Shown here piece by piece: positions 10,629 to 23,046 of a DNA stretch of 64,000 nucleotides. The position numbers and the translations under genes are program-made. Every line of letters begins with the position of its first letter. The stretch's first letter is position 1. The stretch is from Svornostia abyssi. GTDB lineage: Bacteria > Actinomycetota > Thermoleophilia > Solirubrobacterales > Solirubrobacteraceae. The notes under the pieces were generated by a model. That model did not search any database, had not been told where the DNA came from, and worked only from the letters and a program-made list of their open reading frames with translations. The DNA lies in contig CP088295.1 of NCBI GenBank assembly GCA_024666565.1, positions 3,844,001 to 3,908,000 of the forward strand, read 5' to 3'.

Positions 10629-12041
10629 CTACTCGGTCTCGGGACCCTCGGTGGCGGCGTCCTCGGCGAGCGCCTCGGGCGCGACGTCCTCGTCGGCGGA
10701 TGCCGCCGGCTCGGGCTCGACCTCGGCCTCCGTCGCATCCTCGGCGGCCTCGGTCTCGACCTCAGCCTCGGCCGTGGCCGCGGGCGCGACCTCGTCCGGG
10801 GACTGGAGCTCCTCGGGGACCACGGGCGGCTCGGCGAACACGTCCTCGCTCAGGCCGAGCTCGGGCACGTCATCGAACTCACCGGCCTCCTCGGGCGAGA
10901 GCACCTTCGGCTCGAGGACCTGGCCCTCGACGCGCTTGACGCTCAGCGAGAGGCGGCGGCGCTCGGAGTCGATCTCGAGGATCTTCACCTTCACCTCGTC
11001 GCCCGGCGCGACGATCTCGCGCGGGTTCTCGACGTGGTGCGGGGCCAGCTCGGAGATGTGCACGAGGCCCTCGACGCCGTCGAGGATCTCGACGAACGCG
11101 CCGAACGTCACGACCTTGGTGACGGCGCCCTCGAGCTCGTCGCCCACGTTGTACGTGTCGACGACGCGCTGCCACGGATCCTCCTGGGTCTGCTTGAGAC
11201 CCAGCGAGATGCGCTGGCGGTCACGGTCGATGTCGAGCACCTTGACCTGCACGGTGTCGCCGATGGCGAGCACCTCAGACGGGTGGTTGACGTGCGACCA
11301 CGACAGCTCGGAGATGTGGATGAGGCCGTCGATGCCGTTGAGGTCGACGAACGCGCCGAAGTCCACGATGTTCGAGATCTGGCCCTCGACGATGTCGCCC
11401 GGCTGCAGGCGGTCGAGGATCTCCTGGCGCTGCTCCTTGCGCTCCTCTTCGAGGACGGCGCGACGCGACAGGACGACGTTGTTGCGGGAGCGATTGAGCT
11501 CTATGACCTTGCACTCGATCTTCGTGCTCATGTACTCGTCGAGGTTCGGCACGCGCCGGATGTCGACGAGCGAGGCGGGCAGGAAGCCGCGGACCCCGAG
11601 GTCGATGATGAGGCCGCCCTTGACGACCTCGATGACGGTGCCCTCGACCGGCTCGCCCGATTCGGCGGCAGCCTCAATGCGGCGCCAGGCCTTCTCGAAG
11701 CGCGCGCGCTTCTTGGACATGATGAGCCGGCCGTCCTGGTCTTCCTTCGTGAGGACCAGGGCGTCGACTTCCTCGCCCAGCTCGACCTCATCCTTCGGGT
11801 CGACGTTCTTGCGGATCGAGAGCTCGTTGGCGGGGATGACGCCTTCGCTCTTGTACCCGATGTCGACGAGGACCTCGTCGTTGTCGATGCGCACGACCAG
11901 GCCGCTGACGACGTCGCCCTCCTCGAAGAGGGTGAACGTCGCGTCGTAGTTGGGGACGATCTGCCCGTCGATCTCGAGCAGCAGGCCGTCAGAACCTTCG
12001 ACGACCTTGGGGGCAAGCACTTCTTCGGTAGCTGTTGTCAT
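10629..12041 (-). CDS. rpsA: 30S ribosomal protein S1
   Basis: RNA-binding ribosomal protein that unwinds and docks mRNAs. The 470-aa protein starts at ATG 12041 (MTTATEEVLAPK). Four S1 repeats are clear: about 40-105 (VLVDIGYKSEGVIPANEL), 125-190 (GLIIDLGVRGFLPASLVDI), 205-275 (IVDFGAFVDLNGIDGLIHIS) and 290-360 (VVTFGAFVEILDGVEGLVHI). A long acidic Ala/Glu tail of about 100 residues follows. Four repeats instead of the six of E. coli S1 is normal for Gram-positive and actinobacterial forms. No Shine-Dalgarno is evident. In Mycobacterium polA lies directly upstream; here a 37-kb stretch separates them. Confidence 0.97.
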   Translation of the reverse strand: MTTATEEVLAPKVVEGSDGLLLEIDGQIVPNYDATFTLFEEGDVVSGLVVRIDNDEVLVDIGYKSEGVIPANELSIRKNVDPKDEVELGEEVDALVLTKEDQDGRLIMSKKRARFEKAWRRIEAAAESGEPVEGTVIEVVKGGLIIDLGVRGFLPASLVDIRRVPNLDEYMSTKIECKVIELNRSRNNVVLSRRAVLEEERKEQRQEILDRLQPGDIVEGQISNIVDFGAFVDLNGIDGLIHISELSWSHVNHPSEVLAIGDTVQVKVLDIDRDRQRISLGLKQTQEDPWQRVVDTYNVGDELEGAVTKVVTFGAFVEILDGVEGLVHISELAPHHVENPREIVAPGDEVKVKILEIDSERRRLSLSVKRVEGQVLEPKVLSPEEAGEFDDVPELGLSEDVFAEPPVVPEELQSPDEVAPAATAEAEVETEAAEDATEAEVEPEPAASADEDVAPEALAEDAATEGPETE

Positions 12042-12077
12042 TGAGCCAGAGAGCGTAGCGGCTCGCTGCGGCCAAGA

Positions 12078-12096
12078 CGCCCAGCCCCGCTGGGCG
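12078..12096 (-). terminator. hairpin terminator after the CrtC/AttH-like gene
   Basis: A perfect 8-bp stem CGCCCAGC/GCTGGGCG with a 3-nt loop begins 2 nt past the stop of the gene ending at 12098 and lies 37 nt before the rpsA start. There is no T-run, as is usual in very GC-rich genomes. It would separate the upstream gene from rpsA transcription. Confidence 0.55.
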
Positions 12097-12097
12097 A

Positions 12098-13036
12098 TCA
12101 GGCCGCCGGGCGCCCGAGTTCCAGCGCCCACCCGCCGGGCAGCGTCAGCGCGCGGCCGTCGGGGAGGGTGAGCGTGCCGTCGGCGACCGAGCAGTTGCGC
12201 ACGTCGCGCCCCGGTCCGTGCGGCGCGGCGTAGTCCCATGCGACGGTGCAGCCGGGGTCTCCGGCGACCTCGACCCGCACCCCGCCCGGGAGGCGGACGT
12301 CGACGCGGTCGTCCGCGATGTCCGCGGCAAACCCGCGGAACCGCGCGGTCGGGCCGCCCAGTCGCTGGCGGACCAGGTCGACGCACATCGCGCCCGAGAC
12401 GATCCACGGCGTGAGCACCGGCCCGACCTTCACGCGCGCGAGGATGAGATCGATCCACCCCGCGCCGCCGCGGTCCGGCAGCCCGGCCGCGTGGATCCAG
12501 ACCCAGTGCGCGGCGTGGTCGGCGCCCCAGTTGTGGCCGGCCATGCCCGGCCACCCCACGAGGTCCCACGTCTCGCCGGCGACCTCCAGCGTGCCGTCGA
12601 ACCGGCCGGCGGGCACCAGTGCGATCCCGTTCGACTTCGGAAACGGCCGGTCGTACAGGGCAGCGGACGGCAGGTACGGCCCCGGCTCGGCGTCCACGCG
12701 CCACGTCAGGTTCCAGGTGACGGGGTCGAGGGCCCCGCGCGCGGCACCCGGCCCGATCTCCGCCCCGCCGAACCGCGCCCACGCCTGGGGACCGGGGTCC
12801 TGCACCGGATCGTCGAAGGTCTCCCGCCGGGCGACGGGCGCCCCCGCGGTCGTGTCGAAGACGGTGGCCCAGACGGTGCCGCGCGCGGGCGCGCCAGGAC
12901 GCTTCAGCGCGGTCTGGCGGATCCACACCGCCCGGCCGCCCGCGGGGTCGGTCGCTTTGAGGTAGTGAGACTCGTACAACGCAGCGTCCGCGGCGCTCCG
13001 GGGCGCGCGGGGACGGTCGAGGGGGACCGCGGTCAT
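12098..13036 (-). CDS. CrtC/AttH-like lipocalin-fold protein (carotenoid-hydratase or tocopherol-cyclase-like)
   Basis: A 312-aa protein starting at ATG 13036 (MTAVPLDRPRAPRSAADAAL). The central block WPGMAGHNWGADHAAHWVWI, together with the tandem beta-barrel style Trp/Gly/His pattern, resembles the AttH/CrtC superfamily, which contains carotenoid 1,2-hydratases and related isoprenoid-modifying proteins. No signal peptide is visible. It is divergent, across 61 nt, from a geranylgeranyl-reductase-type flavoprotein, which makes an isoprenoid or lipid role plausible. The family call rests on motif memory and the substrate is unknown. A longer frame to 13192 would run into the neighbour's promoter and is less likely. 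Confidence 0.55.
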   Translation of the reverse strand: MTAVPLDRPRAPRSAADAALYESHYLKATDPAGGRAVWIRQTALKRPGAPARGTVWATVFDTTAGAPVARRETFDDPVQDPGPQAWARFGGAEIGPGAARGALDPVTWNLTWRVDAEPGPYLPSAALYDRPFPKSNGIALVPAGRFDGTLEVAGETWDLVGWPGMAGHNWGADHAAHWVWIHAAGLPDRGGAGWIDLILARVKVGPVLTPWIVSGAMCVDLVRQRLGGPTARFRGFAADIADDRVDVRLPGGVRVEVAGDPGCTVAWDYAAPHGPGRDVRNCSVADGTLTLPDGRALTLPGGWALELGRPAA

Positions 13037-13097
13037 GGCCGCGACGCTACCGCCGTCGCGGCGGCCGTGCACCCGTTGCGTGACTATCATCGGCCCT

Positions 13098-14287
13098 ATG
13101 CCGGTACGAGCCACGAAGCGCGGCGACGCGCGCACCCCGCTCTCGGGGGAGTACGACGTCCTCATCTGCGGTGCGAGTTTCGCGGGCCTCACGGTCGCAC
13201 GCGAGCTCGCGGGATCCGGCGCGAACGTGCTGGTGATCGACCGCTACGAGATCGGCGAGCGGCAGACGTCCGCCTGCGCGGCGCCCACCGAGTGGCTCGA
13301 CGCCCTCGGCCTCGGTCCGTCGATCCGCCAGACCTTCCAGGACCTCGTCATCCACCGGCCCAAGCGCGAGTTCGGCTCGCGCGATCGCACCCACCGCTGG
13401 ACCCTGCCGTGGACGTTCTCGACGTTCGACTACCGCCAGCTCTGCGAACTGCTCGCCGAGCAGGGCGAAGCTGAGTTCGACACCGCGAAGGTCGAGGGGC
13501 TCGTCGTCGAGGACGGCGCGCCCGGGCAGATGCTGACGGTCCGCACCGATCGCGGCGACCTGCGCGCCCCGATCGTCGTCGACGCGCTCGGCTGGCGCCG
13601 GGTGCTGAGCAACGCCGACACCATCCAGCCGCCGAACGCCACGCTGTCGCGGGGCCTGGAGGTCCACCCGCCGGCCACCGGCGCGGATCTCGAGCTCTGG
13701 CTCGATCCCAAGTACATCGGCCCCGGCTACAGCTGGGCGTTCCCGGCAAAGGACGAGGTCCGCATCGGCGTCGGCTCGTTCGACCCGGCGCTCGACGTCA
13801 AGCAGCCGACGCTCGAGCTCATCGCCGACGAAGGCCTGCCGCCCGAGGGCTGGCAGGGCAACTACATCCCGCACAAGCTGCGGACCGCCACCGAGGGCGG
13901 CGTGTTCTTCGTCGGCGACAGCGCCGGTCACTGCCTGCCGACGACGGCCGAGGGCATCCGTCCCGCGCTGTACTTCGGCCTCGCGCTCGGGCGCGAGCTG
14001 CGCGCGGTCATCGAGGGCCGCCAGAGCCGCGAGCAGGCGCTCCAGCGGTACGCCGAGTTCCACGACGAGCACCGGTTCGCCTACGACTGGCTGCTGCGGG
14101 TGCAGCGGATGGTCGGCATCGCCAACCCCCGGCCGCTCATGGATTCGGCGCTCACGCTGTTCCGCAGCCAGCGGTTCGTGAACTGGTCGTTCAACCACTA
14201 CCTCGACATCTGCCCGCCCGGGTTCATCGGCGATCCGCCCGCAGCGGAGGCGGCCGCCCCCGCCCCGGCCGCGGAGCCCGTTCCCGC

Positions 14288-14291
<4 letters not shown>
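13098..14291 (+). CDS. FAD-dependent oxidoreductase, geranylgeranyl-reductase family
   Basis: A 397-aa flavoprotein. The dinucleotide fold [20 protein letters not shown] is at about 20-40, followed by [20 protein letters not shown]. The second FAD motif [20 protein letters not shown], near residue 275, matches geranylgeranyl reductases and related hydrogenases of isoprenoid chains. A Pro/Ala-rich tail follows PPGFIGDPP. The start is the ATG at 13098. Its stop overlaps the stop of the convergent UvrA-like gene by 4 nt. The divergent CrtC/AttH-like neighbour suggests a joint job on an isoprenoid lipid or pigment, which is inference. Confidence 0.8.
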
Positions 14292-16627
<2,336 letters not shown>

Positions 16628-16630
16628 GGA

Positions 16631-17050
16631 TCAGGCCAGCTGCTGGATGCGGAGCAGGTTGCCCGCGGGGTCACGAAACGCGCAGTCGCGCAACCCGTAC
16701 GGCTGGTCGGTCGGCTCCTGGACGACCTCGGCGCCGCTGGCCTGCAGGCGCTCGAAGGTCGCGTCGAGTTCCTGGCTGGCGAGGTTGATGCTGGCGAACG
16801 TGCCCTTGGCCATCATCTCGGCGATGAGGCGCTGCTCGTCCTCGGTGATGCCGGGGGTCGCGGTCGGCGGGTACAGCACGATCGACGTGCCGGGATCGTC
16901 GGTGGGACCGACGGTGATCCAGCGCATCCCGTCGTAGCCGACGTCGTTGCGGACCTCCCAGCCGAGGCTGTCGCGGTAGAACGCCAGCGCGGCCTCGGGG
17001 TCGTCCTGCGGGAGCATGGCTGAGTGAATGGTGAGGTGCATGGCGGTCAC
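16631..17050 (-). CDS. VOC-family protein (glyoxalase/bleomycin-resistance fold)
   Basis: A 139-aa protein of the vicinal-oxygen-chelate fold with two beta-alpha-beta-beta-beta modules. The first contains DDPEAALAFYRDSLGWEV and the second ELDATFERLQASGAEVVQEP, then GLRDCAFRDPAGNLLRI. Members are metal enzymes (glyoxalase, dioxygenase) or drug-sequestering proteins. The GTG at 17050 lies 1 nt after the AraC stop; an alternative ATG is at 17041. UvrA-like follows by 3 nt. The company of a UvrA-like ATPase makes drug binding or detoxification plausible. Confidence 0.85.
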   Translation of the reverse strand: MTAMHLTIHSAMLPQDDPEAALAFYRDSLGWEVRNDVGYDGMRWITVGPTDDPGTSIVLYPPTATPGITEDEQRLIAEMMAKGTFASINLASQELDATFERLQASGAEVVQEPTDQPYGLRDCAFRDPAGNLLRIQQLA

Positions 17051-17051
17051 G

Positions 17052-17573
17052 CTACGCGCGTCTCGGGGTGTGCGCTTCTCGATTCCTGATCGGTCTCGTC
17101 ACCTGCTTTGCGACGCACGCCGGCATACCCTGCGTCGCCTGCGCCGACGCGTCCCGGTAGGCGCTGGGCGGCACCCCGACGAGCTCGGCAAAGCGCGTGC
17201 TGAACGTCCCAAGCGACGAGCAGCCGACCTCGAAGCACACCTCGGTGACGCTGAGGTCGCCGACGCGCAGCAGCGCCATCGCGCGCTCGATGCGCCGCGT
17301 CATCAGGTAGCTGTAGGGCGTTTCACCGTAGGCCCGTTTGAACTGGCGGCTGAAGTGCCCGGCCGACATGTGCGCGTCGCGGGCGAGCGCCTCGACGTCG
17401 AGCGGCTGCGCGTACTCCCGGTCCATCCGGTCACGCACGCGGCGCAGCCGGGCGAGGTCACGCAGGTGCGAGGTCACGTCGGCGGGAGCGGTCACCAACG
17501 GGATCGTGCCAAATCGCGCCAGAATCTGCCCTATCTCAGCCGCAACCGGGGCGGTACGACTCAAGAACGGCAT
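17052..17573 (-). CDS. AraC-family transcriptional regulator (DNA-binding domain only)
   Basis: About 173 aa from the ATG at 17573 (MPFLSRTAPVAAEIGQ). Nearly all of it is the double helix-turn-helix: YAQPLDVEALARDAHMSAGH, then FSRQFKRAYGETPYSYLMTR, and the second half VTEVCFEVGCSSLGTFSTRF, then GVPPSAYR. There is no separate effector domain of normal size. A longer start at 17681 would overlap the chemoreceptor gene on the other strand and is rejected. It heads a three-gene operon with the VOC and UvrA-like genes, which it probably activates. Confidence 0.85.
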   Translation of the reverse strand: MPFLSRTAPVAAEIGQILARFGTIPLVTAPADVTSHLRDLARLRRVRDRMDREYAQPLDVEALARDAHMSAGHFSRQFKRAYGETPYSYLMTRRIERAMALLRVGDLSVTEVCFEVGCSSLGTFSTRFAELVGVPPSAYRDASAQATQGMPACVAKQVTRPIRNREAHTPRRA

Positions 17574-17665
17574 CCCCAGAACCGATGAGGGTGGGCAGCC
17601 TGTTGTGTACCACCCTGTAGACCGACGGTGCAGCTCACCCCTGTCCCCCGGGAAAGGACTCCCGT

Positions 17666-19889
17666 ATGCGCGCCCTGTCACGCGTCGTGCTGACCCCTGC
17701 CACTGCGGTGCTGAACCGCATGACCGTCGCGTGGAAACTCAGCCTCATCGGCGTGGTGCTGATCGCACCCGCCGTCTACGTCGCAGTGCAGTACCGCGGA
17801 CAACAGCAGGATCAGATCGCGTTCAGCGCCAAGGAGCAGGTCGGCGCCGAGTACATCGCGTCCGCTGACGCGCTCCTGCGGGACCTCGTACTCCTGCGTT
17901 CGGCTGCGGTGAAGACGTCCGCCGGGCTCCCGGCCGACCTCGACGCCGCGCGCGCCCGGGTCTTGAAGACCGTCGGGACGATGAACGACGTCGACGAGCG
18001 CCTCGGAGGCGAACTGGAGACCACCGAGGCCTGGACGAAGCTGGAGCGCTCGATCTCGGGACTCGCCGACGCCGGCGGCGGCTCGCCTCAGGCCGTGTAC
18101 GACGCGCACACGGAGGTCAACGCCGCGGCACTCGGGCTCATCACCCTCGCCGGTGACACGTCGAACCTCATCCTCGACCCCGACCTCGACACCTACTACC
18201 TCATGGACGCCGTCGTCGTGAAGCTGCCGACGATCGTCGAGACGGCCGGACAGGCCGCCGACCAGCAGGTTGTCATGACCGCGGGCGGCGCCACGCCCAC
18301 CATGCGCCAGCGGATCGACCTCGCGGCCGCCGGCGGCGTGCTCGAGTCGACGATGACCGCCGTCCTGGGCGGTCTCGGCACCGCGTACGAGAACACCGCG
18401 GACGACGCGCTGCAGCCCGGCGCTCACGCCGCTGGCCAAGGGGCTCACCACGGCGGCCAAGGCCCAGACCACGGAGATCGATCGCGCGATCGGCGCCGAC
18501 GTCGATCCCCGGACCGCAGAGGCGCTCGGCGCCGCCAGCGTGACCCGCGCCGGAGCGCTCGCCGCGGAGGTCGCCCCGCAGATGGATCGCCTCATCGGCG
18601 TGCGCATCGACGGCTTCCGGTCGGCGGAGCGCAAGACGCTGCTCATCGCCGGCCTCGGGGTCGCGATCGGCGTCTACCTCTTCCTCGCCCTGTTCGTCGC
18701 GATCACGACCGCCGTCCGGCGGATGGTGGAGGTCGCCGAGCACATGGCCGAGGGCGACGCCGACCACCACGTCGACGTCCGCAGCCGCGACGAGTTCGGC
18801 CGTCTCGGCGGCGCCTTCGACCGCATGGGTGCGTACCTGCGCGACTCCGCCGGCGTGGCCGACCGGATCGCCGAGGGTGACCTCACCGTCGAGCCGGAGC
18901 CCCACTCCGACCGCGACGTCCTCGGCAGCGCGCTGCTCGCCATGGTCCAACGCCTGCGCGATCTCGTCAGCCGGGTCTCCGGCTCGGCGACGACGCTGAC
19001 GAGCGCGTCACAGGAGATGGCGACGACGTCCGAGCAGGCGAGCCGCGCGGTGGACGAGATCGCCACCGCGATGGAGCAGGTCGCCGTCGGCGCACGCGAC
19101 CAGCAGCTCTCGGTGCGCAGCACGCGCGAGGCGACCGAGTCGATCGCGCAGGCCTCCCGGGACTCCGCCGAGCAGGCGCACGCCACGCGCGACGCCGCTG
19201 AGCAGGCCCGGGCCGCCGCCGACGAGGGCCTGCAGGCCGCCAACGACGCCACCGAGGCCATGCGCACCGTCCGCGAGGCGTCGGCGGACGCCAGCGAGGC
19301 GATCGCCGCGCTGGGCGAGCGCTCGCGCGAGATCGGCGGCATCGTCGACACGATCAACGGCATCGCCGAGCAGACGAACCTCCTCGCCCTCAACGCCGCC
19401 ATCGAGGCCGCGCGGGCCGGCGAGCACGGTCGCGGGTTCGCCGTGGTCGCCGAGGAGGTCCGCACCCTCGCCGAGGAGTCGCAGCGCGCGACGGCCTCGA
19501 TCGCGTCCCTGATCGGAGAGATGCAGGCGCAGACCGACGCGGCTGTGACTGCGGTCGACGCCGGCGCCGAGCGCAGCGAGCAGGGTGACGCCACCGTCGA
19601 GCGCACCCGCGAGGCGTTCACCGCCATCGAGCAGGCGATCCGCCGGGTCGCTGAGCGCGTCGAGGAGATCAGCGGCGCGATCGGCTCCGTCGTCAGCGGC
19701 TCCGAGCACGTCCTCAGCGACGTCGCGAGCGTGGCCGAGGTGGCGGACCGGTCGAGCGAGACCACCGAGCACGTGTCGGCCTCCACGCAGCAGACGTCGG
19801 CCTCGACGCAGGAGATCGCGTCGGCGGCAAAGGCCCTGCAGCAGACCGCCGGCGAGCTCGAGCGCGCCGTCGCGGCCTTCCGCGTCTAG
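17666..19889 (+). CDS. methyl-accepting chemotaxis protein (one-base frameshift)
   Basis: Transmembrane chemoreceptor of about 740 aa. The start is the ATG at 17666 with AAAGGA 9 nt upstream. TM1 is at about 25-45 ([20 protein letters not shown]), then a helical periplasmic sensor (about 50-305) and TM2 ([20 protein letters not shown]). HAMP follows ([20 protein letters not shown]), then a long cytoplasmic coiled coil with the conserved tip [20 protein letters not shown]. The frame breaks at GCCCGGC 18415-18421; dropping one base gives [18 protein letters not shown] and one continuous receptor. No che or flagellar genes lie in the window, so it is an orphan receptor whose ligand is unknown. 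Confidence 0.88.
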
Positions 19890-21280
19890 CCGTACGCCTC
19901 CTCGTACGCGCGGTGGATGTCCGCGCCGCGCGTACGGAGGAACTCCCCGACGACCTCGATCGTGCGGTCGATGTCCGCGTCGGTGTGGGCGTACGACGTG
20001 AAGCAGCGGTTCGCGTAGAAGGGCTGCATGTAGATCCCGTTGCCGAGCATGTGGCCCTGGAACTCGGCGTCGATGCCGGTGTCCTTGCTGACCGCGAACG
20101 CGGCGATGTCGCGGTAGTCGACGATCTCGCGGTCGGTGAAGTACACGCACCACATCGAGCCGAAGTTGATGCACTGCGCGGGCAGGCCGAGCCGCCCGGC
20201 TTCCGCGTTGATCTCGGCCGCCAGCCGGTCCCCCACCGCGAAGAGCCGCTCGTGCACCGGCTCACGCTCGAGAATCTCCAGGGTCTTCAGCGCAGCGGCG
20301 ACGCACACGAGCTCGCCGTTGAACGTGCCCGAGTAGGACACCGGCCCTTCGGGCTCCATGAGGCCCATGATGTCCGCGCGCCCCGCGAGGCCGGACACCG
20401 GGAAGCCGTTCGCGACGGCCTTGCCGAACGTCGTCAGGTCGGGGGTCACGCCGTAGAGCTCCTGGCAGCCGCCGAGCGCGTGGCGGAAGCCGGTGATCAT
20501 CTCGTCGAAGATCAGGACCACGCCGTGGCGGTCGCAGAGCTCGCGCACGCGCGCCAAGAAGCCGGGCTGTGGGAGCAGGACGCCGCACGCGTGGCTGATC
20601 GGCTCGAGCACGACGCACGCGACCTCGTCCCCCGCCTGCGCGAGGTACGCCTCCAGCGCCGCGGCGTCGTTCCAGCGCAGCACCGTCGTGAGCGCCGTGA
20701 CCGCGGCCGGCGTGCCCGCCGAGACCGGCACGGTGTGGGGCGCCTCGGGCGGGCCGGCGACGTCCATCGTGGGCTTCAGCGACTGCTGCACCGCGTCGTG
20801 CCAGCCGTGGTAGTGGCCCTCGAACTTCACGATGCGCTCGCGGCCGGTGAACGCCCGGGCGACCCGCACCGCGTGGTACGTCGCCTCGGTCCCCGCGCAG
20901 GTGAGGATGACCTTCTCGGCGCTGGGGACGCACTCGATCACCCGCTCGCAGAGCGCGATCTCCGCTTCGTGCGGCAGCGCGAACAGCACGCCCCTCGACA
21001 TGGCCTCGATGACCGCCTCGCGCACTTCGGGGTGGTTCTGGCCGAGGACCGACGGGCCGAAGGACGCGTGGTAGTCGATGTACTCGTTGCCGTCGATGTC
21101 CCACAGCCGCGCGCCCTCGGCCCGGGCGATCGCCAGCGGGTACGGCCGCCAGTAGCGGCCGCCGCCGATGACACCCAGCGGTGCGCTGCGCCGCGCGCGC
21201 TCGTGGAACGCGGCGGACGCGGCGGTGCGGATCGCCAGGTCATCGCGCTCGGGAACACGGGCGTGGTCCATCTCCAGCAT
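19886..21280 (-). CDS. class-III PLP enzyme, glutamate-1-semialdehyde-aminotransferase-like
   Basis: A 464-aa fold-type I PLP enzyme. It has the substrate/PLP region [30 protein letters not shown], the PLP-binding Asp in [18 protein letters not shown] and the Schiff-base Lys in [20 protein letters not shown]-aminomutase relatives in catabolic operons are often transaminases or epimerases of beta- or D-amino acids. No heme-pathway gene is nearby, so hemL is unlikely. Its ATG shares one base with the hyuB stop (TGATG), so it is the last gene of the ABC-hyuA-hyuB-aminotransferase operon. Likely role: processing the amino acid freed from the ring-opened ureide. Confidence 0.87.
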   Translation of the reverse strand: MLEMDHARVPERDDLAIRTAASAAFHERARRSAPLGVIGGGRYWRPYPLAIARAEGARLWDIDGNEYIDYHASFGPSVLGQNHPEVREAVIEAMSRGVLFALPHEAEIALCERVIECVPSAEKVILTCAGTEATYHAVRVARAFTGRERIVKFEGHYHGWHDAVQQSLKPTMDVAGPPEAPHTVPVSAGTPAAVTALTTVLRWNDAAALEAYLAQAGDEVACVVLEPISHACGVLLPQPGFLARVRELCDRHGVVLIFDEMITGFRHALGGCQELYGVTPDLTTFGKAVANGFPVSGLAGRADIMGLMEPEGPVSYSGTFNGELVCVAAALKTLEILEREPVHERLFAVGDRLAAEINAEAGRLGLPAQCINFGSMWCVYFTDREIVDYRDIAAFAVSKDTGIDAEFQGHMLGNGIYMQPFYANRCFTSYAHTDADIDRTIEVVGEFLRTRGADIHRAYEEAYG

Positions 21281-23046
21281 CACGCCGCCTCGCGAAGCGC
21301 AGCGGTCGCCGCCTCGTCGACCGACCCGTCCGCGGCGAGCACCACCCCGTAGCGCTCCCGTGCGGCGTCCGCCGACACGTAGCCGCCGCGCACGTCCCGC
21401 GCCACGAGCGCGGGGTCGCGCTCCAGCGGCTCCCCCATCCCCCCGCCGCCACCCGAGCGGACGACGAACGCGTCGCCCGCCCGCAGGTGGACGTTCGTGA
21501 ACTTGCCGTCGGACTGCAGCCCGAGGTCGCGCATGGTCAGGCGCATGCCGTCCCGCTCGACGGCGAACGCGTTGCTGTCGCCGTCCTGGCCGCCGTGCAC
21601 GCCCCACGGCGCGGACTTCCAGCGGTCGAGGAACCCGCTGACGAGCGTGTCCGCCGTGCACGTGAAGACCCGCTCGTCGCCGACGCCGCCGCGGGTGCGG
21701 CCCGGCCCGGCGGAGTCGGTGCGCAGCTCGCGCTTCTCGAAGCGCACGGGGTAGCGCGCCTCCCACACCTCGATCGACTCGTTGCCGCACATCGCCATGC
21801 TGTGCCACTGCGCGGTGAGGCCGTCGGCATGCGCGCGGGCGCCTCCCCCGCCGCCGCCGAGCGCGTACCACATGAACTCGCGGCCGTCGTCGGTGGTCCC
21901 CCAGCCCGGGGCGTTCAGCCCGCTGGAGTAGCTGCCCGCGGTGACCCGGTCGGGCAACACGTCGGCGAAGCAGCGCAGCGTCGTCTCGTAGATACGGGTC
22001 GTGGAGTCCGCGGGCGCGCAGCACACGGGCGCGGGCCAGCGCGGATTCACGACCGTGCCCTCGGGCGCGATGATCTCGATGAGGTCGGCGACCGCGGAGT
22101 TGTGCGGCGCCTCCGGGTCCACGATCGCCTTCAGCGCCGTGTAGACCGCGGCCTTCGTCCCCGCGAGCGTGCAGTTCGCCGCGCCCGCCGCCTGCGCCGC
22201 CGAGCCGGTGAGGTCCACGCTGATGCGCTCGCCGTCCTTCGTCACCTGCACGACGACCGGGAACGGCCCGTTGCCGAACCCGTCGTCGTCGAGGGCGTCC
22301 TGCGCGGTGTAGACCCCGTCGGGGATGACCTTCAGCCGCTCGGCGAAGCGCCGTGCCGCATACGTGTAGCAGTGCTCGATCGCGCCCTGCACCCGCGCGG
22401 CGCCGTACCGGGCGACGAGGTCGCCGACCCGCTCGGCGGCGACGCGCGCCGACGCGATCTGCGCCTGGATGTCCGCCCACACCTGGTCGGGCATCCGGAC
22501 GTTGCGCAGGATGAACTGCTGCACCTCACGGTTGATCTCGCCCGCGCGCATGAGCTTGCACGGCGGGATGATCAGCCCCTCCTGCACCACGTGGTGCGCC
22601 AGCCCGTAGCCGCCGGCGAACATCGCGCCGATGTCCGACCAGTGCCCGCGGTTGACGCTGAAGCCGAGCAGCACGCCGTCGCAGAACATCGGCACGCAGA
22701 CGATGACGTCGGACTGGTGGTCGGCGCCCTCGAACGGGTCGTTGTGCATGAGCACGTCGCCGGGTTCGACCGGGCCGACCGCCGCCAGCACGGCCTGCAG
22801 CTCCTCGTCGAGCGCGCCGATGTGGACCGGGTTGCCGCCCGCCTGCGCGAACAGGCGGCCGTCGGCGTCGAACAGGCCGCAGGTGAAGTCCAGCGCCTCG
22901 CTCAGGCACGTCGAGTAGGCGGCCCGGACGGTCACGCCGATCATCTCGCGCACCGCCGAGAGGAAGGCGTTGCGCAGGATCTCGGCGACGAACGGGTCGT
23001 CGTCCAGGGTCTCAGGGGAGCGTGATGCGGATGTTGGCGTGCTCAT
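21280..23046 (-). CDS. hyuB: hydantoinase B/oxoprolinase-family protein (N-methylhydantoinase B)
   Basis: A 588-aa subunit of ATP-dependent N-methylhydantoinase or hydantoinase. Family blocks are TVRAAYSTCLSEALDFTCGL, MHNDPFEGADHQSDVIV, NRGHWSDIGAM and a Gly-rich C-terminus (SGGGGGMGEPLERDP). HyuB works with HyuA to hydrolyse the imide bond of a five-membered cyclic ureide or a lactam at the cost of ATP. It overlaps the 3' end of hyuA by 35 nt, and its own stop overlaps the aminotransferase ATG. It is parallel to a second hyuB at 37512. Confidence 0.93.
   Translation of the reverse strand: MSTPTSASRSPETLDDDPFVAEILRNAFLSAVREMIGVTVRAAYSTCLSEALDFTCGLFDADGRLFAQAGGNPVHIGALDEELQAVLAAVGPVEPGDVLMHNDPFEGADHQSDVIVCVPMFCDGVLLGFSVNRGHWSDIGAMFAGGYGLAHHVVQEGLIIPPCKLMRAGEINREVQQFILRNVRMPDQVWADIQAQIASARVAAERVGDLVARYGAARVQGAIEHCYTYAARRFAERLKVIPDGVYTAQDALDDDGFGNGPFPVVVQVTKDGERISVDLTGSAAQAAGAANCTLAGTKAAVYTALKAIVDPEAPHNSAVADLIEIIAPEGTVVNPRWPAPVCCAPADSTTRIYETTLRCFADVLPDRVTAGSYSSGLNAPGWGTTDDGREFMWYALGGGGGGARAHADGLTAQWHSMAMCGNESIEVWEARYPVRFEKRELRTDSAGPGRTRGGVGDERVFTCTADTLVSGFLDRWKSAPWGVHGGQDGDSNAFAVERDGMRLTMRDLGLQSDGKFTNVHLRAGDAFVVRSGGGGGMGEPLERDPALVARDVRGGYVSADAARERYGVVLAADGSVDEAATAALREAA

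Noticed and set aside
18400-18430. Programmed ribosomal frameshift in the chemoreceptor gene
   Set aside because: No slippery heptamer followed by a stimulatory structure is evident, and the same GCCCGGC context breaks four unrelated genes, so an over-call is a simpler explanation.
19886-21280. hemL (glutamate-1-semialdehyde aminomutase of heme synthesis)
   Set aside because: Two such genes sit in catabolic operons without any heme gene. The branch includes many transaminases of other amino acids, so no hem symbol is given.
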